Source of the DNA: Aricia agestis | Lineage: Eukaryota; Arthropoda; Insecta; Lepidoptera; Lycaenidae | Assembly: GCF_905147365.1 (NCBI RefSeq) | Contig: NC_056409.1 | Location: 1,927,001 to 1,991,000, forward strand | Direction: 5' to 3' | Length of the DNA: 64,000 nucleotides | In this document: positions 56,658-64,000 of the stretch, in pieces | Layout of the letters: every line of letters starts with the position of its first letter | How positions within the stretch are numbered: the first letter of the stretch is position 1 | Position numbers and translations under genes: made by a program | The notes under the pieces: model-generated | Databases searched by the model: none | Told to the model about the DNA's origin: nothing | What the model saw: the letters and a program-made list of their open reading frames with translations, nothing else

Positions 56658-57624
56658 TGAGTTTAAGCGTGATCGCTCTATCTCACCGATGATTTGCGTG
56701 AGCGACGGCCTTCTACGACGACTACTGAAGATAACATCAGTGGTGTGCGGCGTATGATAGAGACTGACGAAAGAGTGACCTATCAGCAGATCCGGGCAAG
56801 CTTAGGGATTGATATGAGACAAGTGTACGAAATCCTCCATGAACATTTGGCGTTCTGGAAGCTTTGTACCCGGTGGTTACCTCATAATTTGACCGAGGCT
56901 CAAAAACTCCCGTGTGTTGATTGGTGCCCTAAAATTCATGAAAGATTTAACGAAGGTGACTCAAATTGTGTGTTTGACATAGTTACGGGAGACGAAAGCT
57001 GGATTTACTGTTATGATCCCGAAACTAAAAGACAGTCACTCTTTTTTCCTAGGAGTTGCCAACTAAAGTGAGGAGAGATCGAAGCGTGGGAAAAAAGATG
57101 GTGGCCTCGTTCTTCGGAAGGACAGGTCAATGCGACAATTGTTTTAGAGGATCTAAAAGCAGTTACTGTAGACTGTAGAGTGTTACAGTGACAATAGTTC
57201 GTCACGTCCTTTGGAAAAAGTGCGTAAGAAACGACCTCGCATTAGGATCCTCCTTCACCACGACAATGCTTCGTCGCAAACCGCCAGGCAAACGATCGAT
57301 TATTTGGCGACCTCAGACTTAGAACTACTGGGTCATCCGCCTTATAGCCTCGACCTCGCACCTTGTGATTTTTTATTAATAAAAAAAAAAAACTTCGAGG
57401 AAAACGTTTTATGGACGCCGAGGAAGCTGTGGCTACGTTTCAAAAGGCCGTCGAAGAGACCCCTAAGGACGAGTGGGCATAGTGCTTTTCTCAGCGGTTC
57501 TATCGGATGCAGAGATGTATTGACGTATTAGATACACTATTTTAGAACGATAAAATAACGGTAAAAACTTTCTAATTTAAGTAATTAGTTTTTGATTTTC
57601 TAAAAACTTTCAGTTTGACCCTCG
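56658..57624 (+). pseudogene. decayed mariner transposase, 5'-truncated
   Basis: The conceptual protein shows ERRPSTTTTEDNISGVRRMI, EILHEHLAFWKLCTRWLPHN and DESWIYCYDPETKRQS (first catalytic D) to about 57070. After stops and shifts it resumes with RIRILLHHDNASSQTARQ (second D) and LLGHPPYSLDLAPCDFLL (third D) to about 57370, then a frameshifted tail. The N-terminal DNA-binding part is missing and the piece begins at repeat copy E. A right terminal repeat-like end (CAGTTTGACCCTCG, then TA) lies at 57611-57624. It is a different, older mariner lineage from the one at 46 kb: the linker motif is WLPHNL rather than WIPHNL, and the ends differ. Certainly non-functional. Confidence 0.88.
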
Positions 57625-57626
57625 TA

Positions 57627-59566
57627 TTATAAACTTACCAACCTAATACTGATCCACCGCTATTATTTGAAATAAAACTTTTTCAACTCCACTTTCTCGT
57701 GAGTGGGAACTGGGAACTATTCGTTTATTATTTTTTATAATACGGTAAGTGAAAGAAATAGATAGAGCGAGCTAAGTGCATCTTCACAAAGTGGAAAATA
57801 TTTTGTTTTAAAGAGCTTTAAAAAGTTTTAAAAGTTTAAATTATAAATATTTATGTTCATGACTCGATGTCCGTACGTATTGGCAAAAAATATATTAAAA
57901 TTAACCTGTGATAACAAACGCATAAGGTCACAATAGTGAAAGACAAAATATCATAGTAATGACGATTAGCTAATGACTAATGAGTAATGACTGAAATTAC
58001 TGATGGTCACTAGGCAATTCTATTTTTACCAACATTTTTTGGATGTGCCTCTTGAAACAATTTAGTAACAGAATAGGTTAAATAGGTTTGATCGCTCAAA
58101 AAGCTCTGTAGAAAGGGGTTATTTTGGGAGTTTCTCTCTTGTATCAGAACTGAGGCCTATAGCTATGTTCTGAATGACATCGTCGACAATTTTATTGCAA
58201 TGAAGGTCATATATTGAATAGGGCCTAGGGAGTGAAACATGCTGATTCACGATTGCACTGTTAGCCTTTTAAAAGGGGTCTGCTCTTTTCTTTAAGCCTC
58301 GAAGGTAATAGTCCGGAAATACCGCGATGACGGAGTGGTTATTTTCACCTTGACGTGTGTTACCTTTAAATATTCAAGTCGAGCGGTTTGGTTTTGTATA
58401 ACTTTTTAACAGGCTTTAAGGAAAATAGCGCATAAACATAGAGAGAGACCTAAATTGTTATAACTTGTAAGTTTATTTGGTCTAAGGCCCATAATATCTA
58501 AACACACTATGGGGAATATATATACGCGACGGAAGCAACAACAGATTTTAAGTTAATCAAAATTGTGTTGTCAACATAACTCTTCAATTTTACCCTATTG
58601 CGCAATAATATTGCTCGTCTAGGGGCCCGCTTATAGTATGTCGCTCTAACCTTTAAATATGTATCGTTGAGTGTTGTCGAGTGTATCTCGTTCAGCACGT
58701 GGTGGGCTGGCACCGGCGACTGGGTCGGTCGGTGCGCTGGCTGACTGTACTGGCGCGGGCGGTAGAGCGTCTGCTCACCGCACATGACATGCATTCCCTG
58801 GAAGGAGAAGGCGATTAGTACTACGAACAATTCTTATATCATAAGGTACTACGTAAAGGTTGTTTGGTCTCTTTTATTCACTGGGACTCCATGGCAGCGC
58901 TGCTTACAGCGCCGTCTGGTTGCGCTCTATCTCCATAAATTCCGTATGCATAGAGATAGAACGCAACCTAACGGACACCAGGTAAACAACTCTTAAAGTG
59001 CTCTTAAAGTGTACATAAGTACATTTCGTTGGTAATGGCGACTAGTTGTGCTAGCATTGTATCCCGGTAAAATATAGCCTATACAGCGGACGCAAACGTT
59101 TACGACGCTCCGTCGCTCCCGCAGTTTCTGCATTCTTTGTATTGAAGGATACTGGGCAACATTTCTCACAATAAACAGCGGTTGCTTACAAAAAGAACCT
59201 CTCACCTACGGTCTACGGACTACTAAACAAAGCAATGTCATAAGTAGAACAAAAATAGCAATCGACTAAAAATAGAGTACCAGAAGCCTTTCAAGTAACA
59301 GTATTCGGCGATCAATATCAGGTAGGTATGAGGTAATTTGGGTAAAAGCGACATAAAATATCGAGTGTGCCACCGTCAAGAGACTTTGTTTTACCTCTGA
59401 CAGGAGCCTTATGTAGTAAGACATAAGGATAATTTTCGTACAAGCTCCAAAGTAATGTTACTTTGAAGTTTGAACTATACGACCAGCCGTGTTCCTCGGA
59501 GGACTGCAAGAGGCCACGACACGGAAGCCACTTAGCCACTATCTCATATAATATTATTACTAGCTT
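57627..59566. other. no recognisable gene
   Basis: An imperfect hairpin lies at 58919-58967 (GTTGCGCTCTATCTC / GAGATAGAACGCAAC, one mismatch, 19-nt loop). A minus-strand 107-codon frame (58507-58830) is unrecognisable. Confidence 0.35.
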
Positions 59567-59990
59567 TTGCTTTATTTGACCAAGCTTTGCTCGGTATTCG
59601 ATAAAACACGAATAAAATGACATTTTCTAAAAATGATTCCCAGCTAGATCGATTTATCGCCCCCGAAACCCCCTATATATTAAATTTCATGAAAATCGTT
59701 GGAGTCGATTCCGAGATTGCTCGTTTGAAGATATAAGACGAGCTTTAGCCCGCGGCTTCGCTTGCGTTAAGAAGTATTATTATATACAAATTTCATTCAA
59801 TCAATTCATCCCCTATTTGAACACCTTGGGGTTGGAATTTATCAAAATCCTTTCTTAGCGGATGCCTTCGTCATAACATCTACCTGCATGCCAAATTTCA
59901 GCCCGATCCGTCCAGTGGTTTGGGCTGTGCGTTGATAGATCACTATGTCAATCAGTCAGTCAGTCACCTTTGAATTTTATATATATAGAT
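59567..59990 (-). mobile_element. two joined Helitron-like repeats
   Basis: The left part (59567-59738) repeats the 23.5-kb unit: GAYCAAGCTTTGCTCGGTAT, AAAACACGAATAAAATGACA, GATCGATTTATCGCCCC. The right part (59739-59990) reads on the minus strand from CTATATATATAAAATTCAAA through GTGACTGACTGACTGATTGA to AAGCGAAGCCGCGGGCTAAA. Both have Helitron-like ends. Boundaries approximate. Confidence 0.55.
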
Positions 59991-60259
59991 TTATATTCAA
60001 GACATAATACTTAACTATATTACATGCATTTATTAATACATAATATATTATAGTTGTCCACAGTTTAGCAGCAGAAATTCATTTATCGTGGGAAAAACCG
60101 TACATTTTACGGAGGGAAAAACTACCCTATGTACTTTCTCATGACTCAAAGTACCTCCATCCAAAGATCGAAATCGGTTAGATAATATGTAGTTGTCACT
60201 TGTCAGAGAGTAGATGGCAGAGAGACAAACAAACATTTACATATTAGAAAATTCTATTA
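59991..60259. other. no recognisable gene
   Basis: AT-rich with no feature; ends at the left hAT duplication (60260-60267). Confidence 0.3.
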
Positions 60260-60267
60260 CTTGTTAG

Positions 60268-60552
60268 CATGGGCGTACCCAGGGGGGGGGCAAATTACCC
60301 AGGTTCTGGGCCAGGGGGGGGGGCAAATTCCACAGATTCTGGGCAAGGGGGGGCAAATCAGATTTTTTATAAGCTAGGTGTTTATAAAAAATTTATAATT
60401 TTTAGTTGTAAAAATATTATATTGCAAACAAATGGCAAAAATTCGTTTTATTATTTTTAATTATTATAGATGAAAGTACTACATAATATACTTAGTAGGG
60501 ACGTCAAAATGATCCAGGGGGGGCGCAGCTGCCCCCCCCCGGTACGCCCATG
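60268..60552. mobile_element. hAT MITE with poly-G tracts
   Basis: Ends CATGGGCGTACCC and GGTACGCCCATG are flanked by the exact 8-bp duplication CTTGTTAG (60260-60267 and 60553-60560). Near the left end a 33-36 bp unit (GGGGGGGCAAATTnnnnAG.TTCTGGGC) occurs about three times, with G runs of 7-10. The right end has a C run of 10. Non-coding. Confidence 0.9.
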
Positions 60553-61273
60553 CTTGTTAGTGGTCCCGTACTAGCCTAAAATAAGACTATTAGCAAGGTG
60601 ATTATCAGTTTAAGGCAACTTAGGTCGCAAGGCCATGGTATTGACTTATTGAGCGACTAAAATAAGGACATAATTGTCTATTCCGTAAGTCACGACTGTT
60701 GAAATATGCTGATGATTTAACAATAAATACTATATTTTTGTGTTTTCTTGCAATCTAACAGCAAGTATGTAGTAATAATGTAAGGCGTAGGTTTAACATG
60801 AAACTTGAAAGTATAATAAAAACACAAAGCGAGTGTCAGTATTCTGTATTTTAATTAGCATTATAAAAAAATCAACAGTTATATTCGGATATTATTACGA
60901 ACAAGTTATATGAATCACATTTGCATATTCTCATGTCAACATAGCTATTAATTCGTGCAAATAAGCTATTCAAAAGTATGAATTATTTTCAATGTGACTA
61001 CTTTTAAATTGATTTTAAATAATAATGATTTGTAAAAAAAAGTATTTATTAATCAGCAAAATTCAGACCAACACTCAACATAATGTTTTTAATTTTTATT
61101 TGAACCGTAAATTTTTTTTTGGCGTAATGGGCTTATAAACTAGCTATAAAGTCTACACGACTTTTCCTGTCCTACATTGGCCATAGTTGGTACTACTAAT
61201 ATATATTCTGTGGCCATAGCCCTATAGTCGAAGCCTTCATTGTTTTTAAGGCCGAATTATTTTAGGGCGCTTT
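60553..61273. other. no gene; holds a small repeat
   Basis: AT-rich. 61188-61225 carries the TACTAATATATATTCTGTGG fragment shared with 5785-5820, preceded by TGGCCATAGTTGG. Confidence 0.35.
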
Positions 61274-61440
61274 TCCTGCCATGCGCGCGGATATAGTCCG
61301 CATAAAATATAATATCTATCTTTTATTTTATCTTCGATGTTTTTACTGTAACGCGGGCAACACGCGCGCATTCTTGAGCGTGTTATCACCCGTAGGTATG
61401 TGGACGATCCGCGCGCGGATGACAACACGCATGGCAGGAA
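61274..61440. mobile_element. MITE with TTCCTGCCATGCG ends
   Basis: A perfect 13-bp inverted pair at 61274-61286 and 61428-61440, with CGCGCGGAT near both ends in imperfect inverse arrangement. The target duplication was not identified. Confidence 0.5.
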
Positions 61441-62344
61441 CATCCCCCCTACGACTGAAGATACCGCTTCTACATATTTTGATTGGTTCTCACATACGAC
61501 ATTGTTGTGACCAATGACAGTTAAAAACTGTATCCAAGTATCCAACTGATACGTAGATACGCAATAGACTATCCGCCTGCAACCAGAAAGGCTACGGAAA
61601 TCTGAGCGGAGCTGGACAATCTAGTCTTACATTGAAACCTGATTCCACTAGAACGGCCCATTCGAACTAACCGTGATAATCTTGTGATACAATAAAACCG
61701 TACGTCTATTATTTTGTATGGTTTCACAAAATACTTCAACTCTGTTAAGTAGAACGTATTTTATTATCACTTTACGCGGTGAAAGGCTATAAACTGTTTA
61801 AGGAATGCGACTTATCATCGTCGTTTCAGATATCGTCATGATTCATCACCACCAAGTTTTTATTTTCATTATCACCAACACATCCAAATTGGACTAGGAT
61901 ACCTAATACGTCCAATAGTAATTTCGTTACGGATCCGAGACAGATTTAGCTTGTCCCACGTCTGACATGATCTTGAAGGGTTTTCGTGGTTGGTTACCGC
62001 TATTGATGCAAGTACACAGGAGCTAAAGTGGAGGCAATGTGTTATGTATGGTAAATGGTAATGCTGGATCTATAGACGCATGTTTCTAAAAGTATATTGC
62101 ATGCTAGAAGTTTATTTTAGCAACCTCAATTACAACCAACTCGAATATCATCTTGATGATTTTAATTGAAACAGTACGTGTACAACTTTACGAAGCATAT
62201 TCCCTTTCATATTTGTGCCGCACACAAGCTTCAATTAGGGTCGCTAGATGAAGCAACATTAGACCGTCATTTATTTGATTGATGGACAATTAATAATATA
62301 AGCGACAGTTTCTGTGTCTGTATCTTCGCACTTAAGCCTCGTAG
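61441..62344. other. no gene; holds a repeat fragment
   Basis: 61979-62055 carries GGGTTTTCGTGGTTGGTTAC and AGGAGCTAAAGTGGAGGCAA, a diverged relative of 40607-40690. No exon seen. Confidence 0.35.
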
Positions 62345-62490
62345 GGCGATTCAAGATTTCCATTCGTCTCGGATTCGGAAACTTTGCCGTGCGGTCATTG
62401 GTGAAAGCCCAGCGCGGCGAACGTTTATTGGATGTCGGATGACGAAGTTTCCGAATTCGAGTCGAATTGCGCATTGTGAATAGGGGCCCT
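62345..62490. mobile_element. foldback MITE
   Basis: Inverted arms ATTCGTCTCGGATTCGGAAA (62362) and TTTCCGAATTCGAGTCGAAT (62448-62467), with GGGCGATTC/GAATTGCGC and AGGGGCCCT outside. Compact and non-coding. Confidence 0.55.
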
Positions 62491-63176
62491 GAAACAATTT
62501 GGAATGAATATACTTACTTCAAAGTATATAAATAATGTATATTTTTTTATTTCTAGATTCTAGTACATAGGACAGTTTTACTGCGAAAAAGTTGACTGTT
62601 GACTTGACTGTTCTCGCAAAAGACGAATAACTGCTTAAAAGGTTGCAAGTAACACTTTAAGCAGTTATTCTACAACGTCTACACTCTACCTCGTTACATT
62701 ATGGTGTACTTTATCCATAACCAATAACCATTGATCAATTTAGAAGCCGGTCGAGCCCACGTATGTCGTGATACACTGGCCAGGCCCACTACTTTCTAAC
62801 TCCCCAAACGATTGCGTAGGTGACCCGACTTGTACACAATTTAGATCGAGAATGGAGATAATACAAATCACGGATGCTACAGCAACCTAAGGCTTGGTGC
62901 AAATGGACAAAGTTATCTTACTTGATCGTGCAAGTATGAAATTGTATATTATTTAATTTCGACTGCATTTTACTGCTGCTCTTGACTCAGGAAAAGTTAC
63001 TATTATCATTGTCACAGGAGAGATCGCTAGCTCAGAGGACATTAAATTAAATTTTAACACAGTGCAAGCGGATAGAACGCGAATACTGTGATACACAATA
63101 AAAAATAGCTAGAACAGCTACGGCTGGTTTTTCTTCAGAGAGGCTGAAGAAAAGCGTCGTCATTTACGAAATGCCG
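62491..63176. other. no recognisable gene
   Basis: A hairpin GAATAACTGCTTAAA / TTTAAGCAGTTATTC lies at 62625-62671 and a small one TTTTCTTCAG / CTGAAGAAAA at 63128-63153. Confidence 0.35.
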
Positions 63177-63500
63177 ATGGGGTGCGTCCACTGCATTTGG
63201 ATTCCGCATCGGCAATTTAGTTATTAATGTATATATGAAATGTGTGCATTAACGCTTTGCAGTTAAGGTTGGATTTGCTATGTTCAGTTTTGATACTTTG
63301 TTTCGATGCGCTTTGACTCTGCACTAAATATATAAATTGACCCATAGGCGCGGCTGCGGATGACGTCATCGGCATAAATCCCGGTCTCAGGCGCAGAAAT
63401 GCCGATCCAGTGCACGCAGTAGGTACCATACAAATCAAAACAAAGCAACAAATCCGTACGCTCCGTACGCTCCGATTCCGATCCAGTGCACGCGCAGCTT
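63177..63500. repeat. probable MITE with GCGTCCACTGCATT / CGATCCAGTGCACGC arms
   Basis: GGTGCGTCCACTGCATTTGG on the left is roughly inverted to CCGATCCAGTGCACGCGCAG on the right (63477-63500). An inner pair (GCGGATGACGTCATCGGCAT, 63355-63374) forms a near-palindrome with a CRE core. GATCCAGTGCACGC is repeated at 63405 and 63480. Borders unclear. Confidence 0.45.
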
Positions 63501-63729
63501 TAAAAAGCGATTTAAATAGTCTATTCGAGCTAAGATTGCTCACTGCCTTCTTGCTAGGGTTATCTTTATCAATAGTTATGCGATATTCGTATTTTTTTGT
63601 ATTATATAATGTGTATTACTTAAGCCTCGGGCATAAGTTTAAATAAATTAGTTAAAAATCAAAAAACCCGACTGCAAAAAATGTTAACTAAAAAGAACGA
63701 AACAAGACCTAATTCTGCCGGAGGCATCG
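63501..63729. other. no recognisable gene
   Basis: AT-rich lead-in to the terminal inverted repeat. GGAGGCATCG at 63719 resembles the inner end of that repeat's arm. Confidence 0.3.
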
Positions 63730-64000
63730 AATCCATGTTTTAATTGATACGACTCTTGCTTACGAGTTTCATGCCAGGATAAACAAAATGTTACATAGAA
63801 AAATGTAGAAGAAGAAAGTGGATTATAAAATGCAGTCGGAGGCATATTTTATGATTTATGAATTAATGTTAAACTTGGTGCGACATGCCTCCGACTGCAT
63901 TTTATTATCCACTTTCTTCTTCTACATTTTTCTATGTAACATTCTATTTATCCTGGCATGCAACTCGTAAGCAAGAGTCGTATCAATTAAAACATGGATT
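63730..64000. repeat. long inverted repeat, 116-bp arms, cut by window end
   Basis: The left arm (63730-63845) and right arm (63885-64000) are reverse complements at 112 of 116 positions, around a 39-nt AT-rich loop. The right arm still pairs at the last base, so the structure extends beyond the window. Non-coding. It may be a foldback transposon or a long-hairpin RNA locus. Confidence 0.85.

Noticed and set aside
58507..58830. 107-codon minus-strand frame
   Set aside because: No family feature and no supporting signals; near chance length for this window.
1..64000. CRISPR arrays, bacterial operons or riboswitches
   Set aside because: The direct repeats found are eukaryotic transposon repeats, and nothing resembles CRISPR spacing or bacterial gene order.

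Overview
The window looks like repeat-rich intergenic or intronic DNA from a lepidopteran (moth or butterfly) nuclear genome. It is AT-rich, and I could recognise no exon of an ordinary host gene on either strand. It does hold repeat types I know from Lepidoptera: Helitrons ending in GCGGGCAACAGCTAGT-like sequence, the 'GGCCAAGTGCGAG...GGAACCCT' repeat, the 'CCGACTTCC...GGAAGTCGG' repeat, a tRNA-derived SINE, an RTE-type LINE 3' end and hAT, mariner and other small inverted-repeat elements. The species cannot be named from this.

The main object is a 3.5-kb DNA transposon at 15976-19494. It has 25-bp terminal inverted repeats (24/25 identical), a 6-bp target duplication (CAGATG), an array of subterminal motifs, and a two-part open reading frame (16438-17520 and 17615-18739). 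The protein resembles the cysteine-rich, RNase H-like proteins that I recall as DUF7869. The two halves lie in frames offset by one base, so this copy is probably frameshifted. I cannot assign it to a named superfamily. Second in interest is an almost complete mariner at 45975-47266 with perfect 27-bp terminal repeats, a TA duplication and a DD34D transposase interrupted by one TGA. A much more decayed mariner lies at 56658-57624.

Layout. 0-5 kb: RTE LINE relic, first structured SINE, two Helitron-type repeats. 5-8 kb: no repeat recognised apart from microsatellite and a GC-rich patch with AP-1/CRE-like sites. 8.3-10 kb: Helitron with a nested hAT. 10-16 kb: small inverted-repeat elements and a second SINE. 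16-20 kb: the large transposon followed by a third SINE. 20-25 kb: hAT with a nested GGCCAAGTGCGAG element, a second such element, a TA microsatellite and a GGAAGTCGG repeat. 25-34.5 kb: foldback elements, a Helitron and a fourth SINE. 34.5-42 kb: second GGAAGTCGG repeat with a nested element, a GC-rich island, a tRNA-type SINE and two hATs sharing a target site. 42-48.5 kb: mariner and a fifth SINE. 48.5-64 kb: more GGCCAAGTGCGAG copies, GC-rich patches with E-boxes, a Helitron with a 320-bp internal tandem repeat, the decayed mariner, a poly-G hAT, and a 116-bp-arm inverted repeat running to the window edge.

The genes do not form a pathway; the only coding sequence I can support is transposase or reverse transcriptase. 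Several nested insertions leave clear target duplications, so their order can be read directly. Promoter-like and enhancer-like calls rest on motifs and base composition only and are weak.
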